A stretch of 64,000 bases of DNA, from contig NZ_PVNP01000203.1 of assembly GCF_002993365.1 (NCBI RefSeq), positions 1-64,000 of the forward strand, read 5' to 3'. The translations under genes and the position numbers were made by a program. Under the pieces are notes generated by a model. The model was not told the origin of the DNA. It searched no databases and saw only the letters and a program-made list of their open reading frames with translations. Source of the DNA: Marisediminitalea alba (lineage in GTDB: Bacteria > Pseudomonadota > Gammaproteobacteria > Enterobacterales > Alteromonadaceae). This document shows, piece by piece, positions 16,487 through 24,837 of the stretch. Position 1 is the first letter of the stretch; every line of letters starts with the position of its first letter.

Positions 16487-17608
16487 ATGAAATCATACAG
16501 CAGTCATATTCCGCCACAACGTACGTTAATGGGCCCGGGTCCGTCTGACGTGAGTCCTCGTGTGTTAAATGCCATGGCTCGCAGTACCGTGGGTCACCTC
16601 GATCCTGATTTTATTGGTTTGATGGATGAAACCAAAGAGTTACTGCAGTACGCCTTTAAAACGGAAAACGCGTTAACTATGCCGATATCCGCACCAGGCT
16701 CGGCCGGGATGGAAGCGGCGTTTGTTAACCTTATTGAGCCGGGCGACACGGTTATCGTGTGCATCAACGGCGTGTTTGGCATGCGTATGCGCGAAAACGT
16801 GGTGCGTAGTGGTGCCACCGCTGTGGTAGTTGAAGACGACTGGGGCACGCAAACCGATCTCAATAAGCTCGAAGACGCGTTAAAAGCTCACCCGGAAGCC
16901 AAAATCGTAGCTTTTGTTCACGCCGAAACCTCTACCGGTGTGCGCAATGACGCCGAGAAAATGTGTGCACTAGCCCGTCAGTACGATTGCCTGACTATTG
17001 TTGATGCGGTTACGTCGCTGGGCGGCATCGAGCTGGCCGTTGATGACTGGCAAATTGATGCGATCTACTCCGGTTCGCAAAAATGCTTAAGTTGTGTACC
17101 GGGCATTTCGCCGGTTTCATTCAGCGATAAGGCCCTTGAGGTGATTAAAGGCCGTAAAACGCCGGTGCAAAGCTGGTTTCTGGATATGAACCTGATTGTT
17201 GGTTACTGGGGCCAGGGCGGAAAACGTGCTTATCACCATACTGCACCGGTAAACAGTATTTATGCACTGCATGAATCTTTGGTTATGTTGCACGAAGAAG
17301 GTCTCGAGAACGCCTGGCAACGCCATGCAACCCTGCATAACAAGCTGGTAGCAGGCCTTGAGAAACTGGGTATTGAAATGGCCGTTGATAAAGCCTACCG
17401 CTTACCACAGTTAAACGTAGTTCGTATTCCTGAGGGAGTAGACGATGCTGAGGTCCGTGGCCGCCTGTTAAATGATTTTAATCTGGAAATTGGTGCAGGC
17501 CTGGGTGCCTTTGCCGGCAAAGTATGGCGAATTGGTCTGATGGGCGCCGCCTGTACCGACAAAAACGTCGACTTTTGTCTGGCGGCATTAAAGACGGTAT
17601 TAAAATAA
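16487..17608 (+). CDS. class V aminotransferase, alanine/serine-glyoxylate aminotransferase type
   Basis: This PLP enzyme of 373 residues belongs to the AGXT/SgaA group. The N-terminal LMGPGPSDVSPRVL, the PLP-contact SAPGSAGMEAAF, the FVHAETSTGV segment, the DAVTSLGG aspartate and the Schiff-base Lys199 in SGSQKCL are all family hallmarks. It probably moves an amino group from alanine or serine to glyoxylate; the exact donor cannot be told from sequence. It stands alone, between a long upstream region and a hairpin terminator. Confidence 0.9.
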   Translation: MKSYSSHIPPQRTLMGPGPSDVSPRVLNAMARSTVGHLDPDFIGLMDETKELLQYAFKTENALTMPISAPGSAGMEAAFVNLIEPGDTVIVCINGVFGMRMRENVVRSGATAVVVEDDWGTQTDLNKLEDALKAHPEAKIVAFVHAETSTGVRNDAEKMCALARQYDCLTIVDAVTSLGGIELAVDDWQIDAIYSGSQKCLSCVPGISPVSFSDKALEVIKGRKTPVQSWFLDMNLIVGYWGQGGKRAYHHTAPVNSIYALHESLVMLHEEGLENAWQRHATLHNKLVAGLEKLGIEMAVDKAYRLPQLNVVRIPEGVDDAEVRGRLLNDFNLEIGAGLGAFAGKVWRIGLMGAACTDKNVDFCLAALKTVLK

Positions 17609-17658
17609 TACCGCTTTAAGAGGTTGTCCGCAGAGCGACTAAAAAATTCCTGAGTTTG

Positions 17659-17696
17659 AAGGCTGGCAAAATAAAAAATTGTTAATTGCCAGCCTT
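17659..17696 (+). terminator. hairpin after the aminotransferase gene
   Basis: An 11-bp perfect stem AAGGCTGGCAA/TTGCCAGCCTT encloses a 16-base A-rich loop about 50 bp after the stop codon. The final bases are CTTTAACG, so the T-tail is short. It most likely terminates the aminotransferase transcript. Confidence 0.65.
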
Positions 17697-17838
17697 TAAC
17701 GCTACTATCTCAAACTGTCGTGTCAGGTAACACCCGGGAAGGTGAGAACGACAGTGCGTTAATCTGCAATCTCTGCTTTCCTGTCTTTCGGTTTAACCTG
17801 TCCGCTCGTTGTTTATTCATTATTCAGGTTAATCATCT

Positions 17839-19068
17839 ATGCTGCATCGAATTTGGCTTATCTTTATTGTCAGCGCATTTCTGGCGACCTTATATCAAGC
17901 CCTGTGGGGCGAAAATCCCGGCGGTTTTCAGGATGTGATGAATGCGGTAAGCAGCATGGCCACTCTCAGCGTGGAAATTGCCATTGGCCTGATAGGCGTA
18001 CTGGCTTTCTGGCTGGGCATATTTGAAGTGGCTGAAAAATCCGGCTTAATCAAAAAGTTTTCCAGGGTACTGGCACCGTTTTTATGCCGCATCATGCCCG
18101 ACATTCCCCGCGACCATCCGGCGCTGGGCAGTATTACCATGAATATGTCGGCCAACCTGCTTGGCCTGGATAATGCGGCAACGCCGTTTGGTATTAAGGC
18201 CATGCAGGATATGCAAACCCTGGCGCCTAAAAAAGATACCCTCACCAACAGCCAGATCCTGTTTCTGGTGCTCAATACCTCGTCAGTCACTTTATTTCCC
18301 ATCGCGGTATTCCTGTACCGTGGCGAGCAGGGCGCGGCCCAGCCCACAGATGTGTTTATTCCTATTTTACTGGCCACCAGTGCATCAACGCTGGCAGGGT
18401 TAATCGTTACCTGTCTGGTGCAGCGTATTAACCTGTTTAATCGTGTGGTGTTGCTGTATCTGGTGGGTGTGTTTGGCTTACTGGCGGCGGTTATTTTATA
18501 TTTTGCCCAGCTGGCCGCCTCTGAACTGGCCAGCCAGTCGGCTATTGTGGCCAACAGCTTGCTGTTTACCTTTGTGGTCGGTGTGCTTATTTCCGGCTGG
18601 CGGGTAGGCAATAACACCTATGAGCAATTTGTTGATGGCGCCAAAAAAGGCTTTGAAGTAGCGGTATCTCTCATTCCTTTTCTGCTGGCGATGTTAGTCG
18701 CTATTGGCATGTTACGCGCCAGTGGGGTAATGGATATCCTGGTCCAGATGATTGCTACCGCAGCAGGGTGGATGGGCTTTGATCCGCGCTTTGTGGATGC
18801 GTTACCCACCGCATTAATGAAACCGCTCAGTGGCAGTGGTGCCCGGGCACTGATGATTGAAACTATGCAGCACCATGGCGCAGACTCCTTTGCCGGGCGT
18901 TTATCGTCGGTGATGCAGGGCTCTACCGAAACCACGTTTTATGTGCTGGCAGTGTATTTAGGCGCAGTAGGCATTAAACACTCCCGCTATGCCGTAGCCT
19001 GTTGCCTGGCAGCTGACGTGGCCGGTATTGCCACCGCAATTGTGGTGAGTTACTGGTTCTTTGGTTAA
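17839..19068 (+). CDS. nucleoside recognition (Gate) domain membrane protein, SpmA/SpmB-like fusion
   Basis: This 409-residue polytopic protein has two Gate (nucleoside-recognition) repeats, as in a fusion of Bacillus spore-maturation proteins SpmA and SpmB. The first contains MNMSANLLGLDNAATPFGIKAM (about 112-133) and the second QGSTETTFYVLAVYLGAVG (about 357-375). Both motifs are diagnostic. About eight to ten TM segments are visible. The transported substrate is not known in Gram-negatives, and sporulation is not implied. It is not obviously in an operon; the next gene starts 64 bp later. Confidence 0.85.
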   Translation: MLHRIWLIFIVSAFLATLYQALWGENPGGFQDVMNAVSSMATLSVEIAIGLIGVLAFWLGIFEVAEKSGLIKKFSRVLAPFLCRIMPDIPRDHPALGSITMNMSANLLGLDNAATPFGIKAMQDMQTLAPKKDTLTNSQILFLVLNTSSVTLFPIAVFLYRGEQGAAQPTDVFIPILLATSASTLAGLIVTCLVQRINLFNRVVLLYLVGVFGLLAAVILYFAQLAASELASQSAIVANSLLFTFVVGVLISGWRVGNNTYEQFVDGAKKGFEVAVSLIPFLLAMLVAIGMLRASGVMDILVQMIATAAGWMGFDPRFVDALPTALMKPLSGSGARALMIETMQHHGADSFAGRLSSVMQGSTETTFYVLAVYLGAVGIKHSRYAVACCLAADVAGIATAIVVSYWFFG

Positions 19069-19132
19069 CAGTTCAGGTTAGGTTAAGTCTTTTGTTGCCA
19101 TACTGCGCAAGTCTTATAACTGGAGTTGTTTT

Positions 19133-19810
19133 ATGAATTGGAAAGTCATTGCATTTGCTGCGCTGGGTCTGGCGTTAAGTTTTCATTCTCAGGCAGACGA
19201 AAAAACCTTACAGGTGTCTGGCCAGGGGATTGTTGCGGCGGCGCCAGATGCTTATACCCTGACCATGGTCATTGAAGAGCGTGGTGCGGTAGTGAGCAAG
19301 CTTAACGAGCAGGCCAATGCCAAACTTAATGCCGTAGTGAGCTTTTTATTGTCTCAGGGCGTTGCCGAACAGCACATACAGTCAATGTCTGTTAATTTAT
19401 CCCCTTGGTATGAACACACGCCTAATGGCAGAGAACATAAGGGCTTCGTACTTACTAGGCAGGTACGCGTAACCTCAAATCAATTGCAAAACTACGATAC
19501 AGTCCTTGATGGTGCCATGAAACGCGGCATTAACCGTATCGATCAGTTTGAGTTTATTAACTCCAATCCCGAAAAGGTTTATCGCGAGGCTCTAATTGCC
19601 GCGGTGGAAGACGCTAAAGAGCGCGCCAGTCTTATCGCCAAGCAAATGGGCGTAACTATCGCCGGGGTCATTTCGATTAGCGAATCCATGTCTTATAACC
19701 AGCCACCGGTTGGGGTAAGAATGCGTGTTCAACAGGAAGATGCTTTCAGTTTACCCGGCCAGACCGATACCACGGCTGCGGTGAACGTTACCTTCGCTAT
19801 CGAGAATTAA
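19133..19810 (+). CDS. SIMPL (DUF541) domain periplasmic protein
   Basis: The 225-residue protein starts with a signal peptide (residues 1-21, ...LSFHSQA). The DUF541/SIMPL domain follows, recognisable from LQVSGQGIVAAAPDAYTLTM, the central FVLTRQVRVTS and AVEDAKERASLIAKQMG. Family members such as E. coli YggE are linked with oxidative-stress resistance and form ring-like oligomers in the periplasm. GGAG precedes the ATG. It is followed 88 bp later by the methionine-sulfoxide reductase gene, a fitting neighbour in redox terms, though a shared transcript is not certain. Confidence 0.9.
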   Translation: MNWKVIAFAALGLALSFHSQADEKTLQVSGQGIVAAAPDAYTLTMVIEERGAVVSKLNEQANAKLNAVVSFLLSQGVAEQHIQSMSVNLSPWYEHTPNGREHKGFVLTRQVRVTSNQLQNYDTVLDGAMKRGINRIDQFEFINSNPEKVYREALIAAVEDAKERASLIAKQMGVTIAGVISISESMSYNQPPVGVRMRVQQEDAFSLPGQTDTTAAVNVTFAIEN

Positions 19811-19898
19811 TCACCCGGGTGATTTTCATCGATTAACCTTTATTGAGGGAACTGCTACACTCTGCCGGTCTTGTCACTTTTCAATTGAGAATTATAGT

Positions 19899-20357
19899 TT
19901 GAACGACAGTAGCATTTACCCTCAATTAATTGAACAGGCGAAAAGCCTGATTGCCGGCGAACCTGATTTAATTGCCAACCTGGCTAATTTAAGCGCGTTG
20001 ATTTATCACAATCTGGACGACGTTAACTGGGCCGGCTTTTATTTGTATAAAGAAGAGCAGTTAATACTGGGGCCGTTTCAGGGGCTGCCAGCCTGTATTC
20101 GCATTCCGATGGGCAAAGGCGTATGCGGCACGGCAGCGCAATCCAATACCATCCAGCGTATCGACGATGTTCACGCGTTTCCTGGGCATATTGCCTGTGA
20201 CGCCGCGTCAGAATCAGAAATTGTTATCCCGATTGTGGTAAACGACAAGTTAGTTGGTGTGCTGGATATTGATAGCCCAAAACTATCCCGCTTTAGTGCC
20301 GAAGACGAAGCCGGTCTGGTGGCCATTGTGGATGCTCTGGTGGCGGAAATATCATGA
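19899..20357 (+). CDS. msrC: free methionine-(R)-sulfoxide reductase (GAF fold)
   Basis: fRMsr reduces free methionine-R-sulfoxide. The 152-residue GAF-domain protein carries the three redox cysteines Cys66, Cys76 and Cys100 (ACIRIPMGKGVCGTA...HIACDAAS). Their 10- and 24-residue spacing equals that of E. coli MsrC (Cys84/94/118). The TTG start at 19899 has only a weak purine stretch (GAGAATTA) before it, but the family N-terminus supports it. The stop overlaps the next gene's start (ATGA). It begins a tight run msrC - small acidic protein - proQ - prc. Confidence 0.93.
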   Translation: MNDSSIYPQLIEQAKSLIAGEPDLIANLANLSALIYHNLDDVNWAGFYLYKEEQLILGPFQGLPACIRIPMGKGVCGTAAQSNTIQRIDDVHAFPGHIACDAASESEIVIPIVVNDKLVGVLDIDSPKLSRFSAEDEAGLVAIVDALVAEIS

Positions 20358-20638
20358 AGCACATGGTAGATATTCAGGTGGTTCTGGCCACCTGGCAAGA
20401 TATGGAAGATGTGTTTGAGGATCCGGATGAGGCCGCAGAACGGCTCAATACCGTGTTACACATGGTTTATGATCGCGCCGAAGAAGACATCGAAATCGAG
20501 CGTTTAGAGAAATTATTGGCCCACACCTGGTCAATTTGGCATCAGGATGACAATTTATTGTACGTAAATGATGATGATTTGCTTGATTGGGTTGACCATC
20601 TCTTAGCAACTTGGGATGATGCAGACAATCTGGATTAA
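20354..20638 (+). CDS. small acidic conserved hypothetical protein
   Basis: The 94 residues are rich in Asp and Glu (especially LLYVNDDDLLDWVDHLLATWDDADNLD at the end), predicted all-helical and soluble, with no signal peptide, no cysteines and several Trp. I do not recognise the family. The start overlaps the msrC stop by four bases, and proQ starts 21 bp downstream, so it is part of the msrC-proQ-prc transcript. Its charge would suit interaction with a basic partner such as ProQ, but that is only inference. Confidence 0.75.
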   Translation: MKHMVDIQVVLATWQDMEDVFEDPDEAAERLNTVLHMVYDRAEEDIEIERLEKLLAHTWSIWHQDDNLLYVNDDDLLDWVDHLLATWDDADNLD

Positions 20639-20659
20639 CACTGACATACATTGACATTG

Positions 20660-21322
20660 ATGGAATCATCGCAGAAGTTTAGTAACAGCAAAGAGGTTAT
20701 CGCCTTTCTTGCCGAGACATTTCCTAATTGCTTTACCTTAGAAGGTGAAGCCAAACCCCTTAAAATTGGCATCTTTCAGGATCTTGCCGAGCGCCTCGCC
20801 GAAGATGAACGCGTTAGTAAAACGTTGTTGCGCTCGAGCTTACGCCATTACACAAATAGCTGGCGCTATTTGTACAGCATCAAGAAAGGGAACTTTCGCG
20901 TTGATCTGGATGGAAATCAGGATGCGGCAATAGAAGAAGAGCACGAAGAGCACGCCAAAAAACAACTGGACGAGAGCAAAGCCAAAGCTGCTGAAAAACG
21001 AAAGCAGGCAGCACAGTCGAATCGTAAGAAAGATGGCCGCTCATCTGCGGCGAATAGCGGTGATAAAGCGGGTAAATCTCCTGCCGGACGCTATAATAAC
21101 GGAACTAAATCGAAAAATAGCAGACCAATTAAGACGCCCCCGGCCAAACTGTCTGATGCCGATTTAACCGTTGGTACATCAGTTACGGTAAAACTAGGCA
21201 AGGCACCAATGCACGCGGTAATTACCGAAGTAGCAAAAGACGGTGTGCATGTTCAACTGGATACGGGGATGGTAGTAAAGGTTAATCCGCAAACACTGCG
21301 TTTAGCACGTTCCAAGAGGTAG
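20660..21322 (+). CDS. proQ: RNA chaperone ProQ
   Basis: ProQ binds structured small RNAs and mRNA 3' ends. The FinO/ProQ domain spans about residues 5-115, with the diagnostic PLKIGIFQDLAERL and LRSSLRHYTNSWRYLYSIK. A long basic Lys/Ser-rich linker (about 95-165) leads to a C-terminal Tudor-like domain (DLTVGTSVTVKLGKAPMHAV to the end). I choose ATG 20660, giving MESSQKFSNSKEV, which lines up with E. coli MENQPKLNSSKEV. An in-frame TTG nine bases upstream is possible but less likely. The gene pair proQ-prc is the same as in E. coli. Confidence 0.95.
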   Translation: MESSQKFSNSKEVIAFLAETFPNCFTLEGEAKPLKIGIFQDLAERLAEDERVSKTLLRSSLRHYTNSWRYLYSIKKGNFRVDLDGNQDAAIEEEHEEHAKKQLDESKAKAAEKRKQAAQSNRKKDGRSSAANSGDKAGKSPAGRYNNGTKSKNSRPIKTPPAKLSDADLTVGTSVTVKLGKAPMHAVITEVAKDGVHVQLDTGMVVKVNPQTLRLARSKR

Positions 21323-21326
21323 TAAT

Positions 21327-23366
21327 ATGAAAGATATACTTCGCATTTCCGTTGCCAGTGCAATTCTTGCGTTAAGCGTAGGAGCCGGTGCGGTTACATC
21401 TGGCAATAGTGTCGAAGATCTGCCCATTCTCCAGCAAGAGCCGCAGCATTCCTCCGCGGCAAAGCGCATCAGTACGCTGTTTACTCGTGAACATTACAAA
21501 CTGATCAAGCTGGATGATTCGTTATCTGAGAAAGTGTACGACCGCTATCTCAAATCTCTCGACGGAAATCGAAATATCTTTTTAGCGTCCGATATTGCTG
21601 AATTTAACAAGCATCGGGATGAATTTGACGAAGCCATTTTGCGCGGAAACCTGCAAGTGGCTTACGACATGTTCAATCGCAACCTTGAATTACGCATTAG
21701 TCGCTATGAATATGCCTTAACGCTGCTCGATGGTGAATTTAACTTCGAGAAAGAAGGCGACAAGTTTTATTACGACCGTGAAGAGGCTGCCTGGCCTGTC
21801 GATCAGGCTGAGCTTGATGAGTTATGGCGTCAGCGCGTTAAGTACGATGCGCTAAACCTGAAGCTGGCTGGTAAAGAGCAGGATAAGATCAAAGAATTGC
21901 TTACCAAGCGTTATGAGCGAGCCATCAAGCGTCTTAAGCAAACTCAAAGCGAAGACGTGTTCCAGACGGTAATGAACTCATTTGCCCGGAGCATTGAAGC
22001 GCACACTAGTTATTTATCGCCGCGCAACGCCGAGCGTTTCCAGATGGACATGAACCTGTCGCTGGAAGGTATTGGTGCAGTGTTGCAGAGCGAAGATGAC
22101 TTTACCGTTATTAAGAGCGTCGTTCCTGGTGGACCGGCTGATAAGTCCAAGGCGATTAAGCCGGAAGATAAAATTATTGGTGTCGCCCAGGAAGACGAAG
22201 AGTTTGTGGATGTCATTGGCTGGCGTCTGGATGACGTGGTTGAGCTGATTAAAGGCCCGAAAGGGAGCGAAGTGCGCCTGCAGGTGCAAAAAGGTGCCAC
22301 CGAAAGTACAACGGTGTCGGTGATAACCTTAATCCGTGACAAAATTAAACTGGAAGATCGTGCTGCCAAATCTGAAGTGTTCGTGCCTGACTCAGGCCCG
22401 CATCAGAATGAAAAGGTAGGCGTTATCTCAATCCCGAGCTTCTATAACAACCTCCACGTTGACGTATTAAAGGAAATTAATGCGCTGAAGTCGGAAGAAG
22501 TTAAAGCGGTTATTGTTGATTTACGTGGAAACGGCGGTGGTTCTTTATCAGAAGCCACGCTGGTTTCCGGCCTGTTTATCGAACAGGGGCCGGTTGTGCA
22601 GATCCGCTATGAAGGCGGACGCATGAGCGTAAATCAGGATACCGACGGTAAAGTGGCCTATCAGGGCCCACTCACAGTGCTGGTTGACCGCTACAGTGCG
22701 TCGGCATCAGAAATCTTTGCTGCAGCGATGCAGGATTATAACCGTGCGTTGATCATCGGTGAGCAAACCTTTGGTAAAGGTACGGTGCAACAGCACAAAG
22801 GGTTAGGGCGTATTTACGATCTTTATGAGAATCCGCTGGGCAGCGTGCAGTACACCATTGCTAAGTTCTACCGCATCAATGGCGGGAGCACGCAGCATAA
22901 AGGTGTCGTGCCGGACATTCCGTTCCCATCGCCAATCGATCCGGCAGAGTGGGGTGAAAGTCAGGAAGAAAATGCCTTGCCATGGGATAGCATCAAACGT
23001 GCTAACTACACCACCTTTGGTGATACCCAGAGTGCACTGGATGTACTGGCCGCTAAACACAACGCCCGCATAATGCAGGATCCTGAGTTTGGCTATATCC
23101 AGCAGGACATCGAAAAATATAAACAAAATAAGGACAAAGACTTTATTTCACTGGTTGAGTCAGAGCGACTGGCCGAGAAAAAAGAGAACGAACAACAAGC
23201 ACTGACCCGTGCAAATGAGCGCTTATCCCGAATGGGACTACCGGTTGTTGAAGATCTTGAGGACCTGCCTGAAGAGCTTGAGGAACTGGATCCGTATCTG
23301 ACGGAAGCCGCCAACATTACCCTTGATATGGTAAACACGGGGAAATACGCACTTACCCGCGGTTAG
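21327..23366 (+). CDS. prc: tail-specific (C-terminal processing) periplasmic protease Prc
   Basis: Prc/Tsp cleaves proteins from their C-termini in the periplasm, acting on envelope and peptidoglycan-hydrolase targets. The 679-residue precursor has a signal peptide (about 1-22), an N-terminal helical domain and a PDZ domain (about 240-325, SVVPGGPADKSKAIKPEDKI). The S41 core carries DLRGNGGG (about 397-404), the nucleophile in YSASASEIF (about 456-464) and Lys484 in FGKGTVQ. It starts 4 bp after proQ, as in enteric bacteria, and ends in a strong terminator. Confidence 0.95.
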   Translation: MKDILRISVASAILALSVGAGAVTSGNSVEDLPILQQEPQHSSAAKRISTLFTREHYKLIKLDDSLSEKVYDRYLKSLDGNRNIFLASDIAEFNKHRDEFDEAILRGNLQVAYDMFNRNLELRISRYEYALTLLDGEFNFEKEGDKFYYDREEAAWPVDQAELDELWRQRVKYDALNLKLAGKEQDKIKELLTKRYERAIKRLKQTQSEDVFQTVMNSFARSIEAHTSYLSPRNAERFQMDMNLSLEGIGAVLQSEDDFTVIKSVVPGGPADKSKAIKPEDKIIGVAQEDEEFVDVIGWRLDDVVELIKGPKGSEVRLQVQKGATESTTVSVITLIRDKIKLEDRAAKSEVFVPDSGPHQNEKVGVISIPSFYNNLHVDVLKEINALKSEEVKAVIVDLRGNGGGSLSEATLVSGLFIEQGPVVQIRYEGGRMSVNQDTDGKVAYQGPLTVLVDRYSASASEIFAAAMQDYNRALIIGEQTFGKGTVQQHKGLGRIYDLYENPLGSVQYTIAKFYRINGGSTQHKGVVPDIPFPSPIDPAEWGESQEENALPWDSIKRANYTTFGDTQSALDVLAAKHNARIMQDPEFGYIQQDIEKYKQNKDKDFISLVESERLAEKKENEQQALTRANERLSRMGLPVVEDLEDLPEELEELDPYLTEAANITLDMVNTGKYALTRG

Positions 23367-23380
23367 TAGTTCGCTTCATT

Positions 23381-23412
23381 AAAGGGCTGACAGCACTGTC
23401 AGCCCTTTTTTC
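23381..23412 (+). terminator. strong rho-independent terminator after prc
   Basis: GGGCTGACAG/CTGTCAGCCC, a 10-bp perfect stem with a two-base loop extended by flanking A/T pairs, runs directly into TTTTTT. It ends the msrC-proQ-prc transcript. Confidence 0.92.
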
Positions 23413-23492
23413 ATTGCATCAGACACACAAATCACAAATACTAACGACAGTATTAAAATAACTATAAAACAATAATAAAGGGAACAACGTGT

Positions 23493-24827
23493 ATGGCGGT
23501 TCGTGGTGAGTTTTCTTCTCGTATCGGATTTATACTGGCAGCTGCCGGCTCGGCTGTGGGACTGGGCAATATCTGGGGCTTTCCAACCCAGGTAGCCAGT
23601 AATGGCGGCGCAGCTTTTGTTTTGGTCTACCTGTTACTGGCGTTCGCGCTGGCGTATCCGGTATTAATGGCAGAGCTGGTTATCGGCCGCGCTCACCGGG
23701 CCAATATGGTGGATTCACTGGGTCAGATCACCAGTAACCCGCTGGGACGGCTTACCGGCCTGTGGGGCTGTGTTACAGTGTCGTTGATTCTGGCTTTTTA
23801 TGCCATTGTGGGCGGCTGGATGATTGCTTTCTTTGCAGAATCGGCCAGCCGGCCAGTGGCGCCTCAGGCAGTCAGCGACTGGCTTACCAGTTATTCACTA
23901 AGCACCAACCTAATCTTTTGTGCGCTGTTTCTGAGCCTTACGTCTTATATCGTTCTTGGCGGTGTAAAAGCGGGTATTGAGCGCTGGTCTGTACGCCTCA
24001 TGCCAACCCTGTTTATTCTGATGGGTATACTGATTGTCTATGTGAGCTTTCAGCCAGGTGCCAGCGAAGGCTGGGCTGCCTATTTGGTACCGGATTTTTC
24101 AGTAGTACTTAATCCTGATTTGCTGATCGATGCCATGGGGCAGGCGTTTTTCTCCATGTCACTCGGTGTAGGTACCATGCTGGTGTATGGCTCTTACATG
24201 AGTAAAAAAGAAGATTTACCGACCATTGGTGCCGCGGTAGCCCTGGTGGATATAGGTGTGGCCATTATTGCCGGTATGCTGATTATCCCGGCGATGTATG
24301 TAGCGCTTAATAATGGTGTGGAAATTTTCTCAGCAACTGGCGAGCTGATTGCCGGGGACCAGTTGATTTTTACCGTCTTACCGGCGCTATTTAATACCAT
24401 CGGGCCAATTGGCATAGTGGTTTCCACCGTGTTCTTCGCGCTTATGGTCATTGCTGCCCTGACCAGTTCTATTTCAATGCTGGAAGTACCCGTGGCCTAT
24501 TTGTCGGAGAGCCGTAATTTGTCGCGCCCTAAGGCTGTAATGATTGTGACAACCGTTATTTTTGCTGCCAGCGCACTGATCATCTTTAACTTTTCTACGC
24601 TGTTTGGTTTCGTTATCGCACTGACCACTAAGTACAGCCAGCCGTTACTTGGCTTTGCTCTATGTATCTTTGCCGGCTGGGTATGGAAACGCAACGAAAT
24701 CCTGGCTGAGCTTAAGGTAAGCGCGCCGGATATGGAGAAGCGTTTATTCTGGAAAATCTGGCCATGGTATGTGAAGTTTGTTTGCCCACTGGTCATTCTG
24801 CTGATGTTCTATCGTTCGGTTGCATAA
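23493..24827 (+). CDS. sodium-dependent neurotransmitter:sodium symporter (NSS/SNF) family transporter
   Basis: This 444-residue inner-membrane protein has about 11-12 TM helices and the LeuT fold. TM1 contains the sodium- and substrate-binding AAGSAVGLGNIWGFP with the unwound GLGN. It likely takes up an amino acid or similar solute with Na+; the substrate is not predictable. The outer-gate arginine that usually follows the tryptophan (GNxWRFP, Arg30 of LeuT) is glycine here, and the next motif is ASNGGAAF instead of AENGGGAF. The NhaC antiporter gene starts 10 bp downstream, so the pair would import Na+ with solute and expel Na+. Confidence 0.9.
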   Translation: MAVRGEFSSRIGFILAAAGSAVGLGNIWGFPTQVASNGGAAFVLVYLLLAFALAYPVLMAELVIGRAHRANMVDSLGQITSNPLGRLTGLWGCVTVSLILAFYAIVGGWMIAFFAESASRPVAPQAVSDWLTSYSLSTNLIFCALFLSLTSYIVLGGVKAGIERWSVRLMPTLFILMGILIVYVSFQPGASEGWAAYLVPDFSVVLNPDLLIDAMGQAFFSMSLGVGTMLVYGSYMSKKEDLPTIGAAVALVDIGVAIIAGMLIIPAMYVALNNGVEIFSATGELIAGDQLIFTVLPALFNTIGPIGIVVSTVFFALMVIAALTSSISMLEVPVAYLSESRNLSRPKAVMIVTTVIFAASALIIFNFSTLFGFVIALTTKYSQPLLGFALCIFAGWVWKRNEILAELKVSAPDMEKRLFWKIWPWYVKFVCPLVILLMFYRSVA

Positions 24828-24837
24828 GGAAATAACC

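Noticed and set aside
17928..18617. Minus-strand 229-codon ORF opposite the nucleoside-recognition gene
   Set aside because: Long, but low-complexity Ser/Thr/Asn/Arg-rich translation typical of an antisense shadow of a TM-protein gene.
17839..19068. Possibility of sporulation function from the SpmA/SpmB similarity
   Set aside because: The domain is widespread in non-sporulating Gram-negatives, and all other genes point to a gammaproteobacterium.
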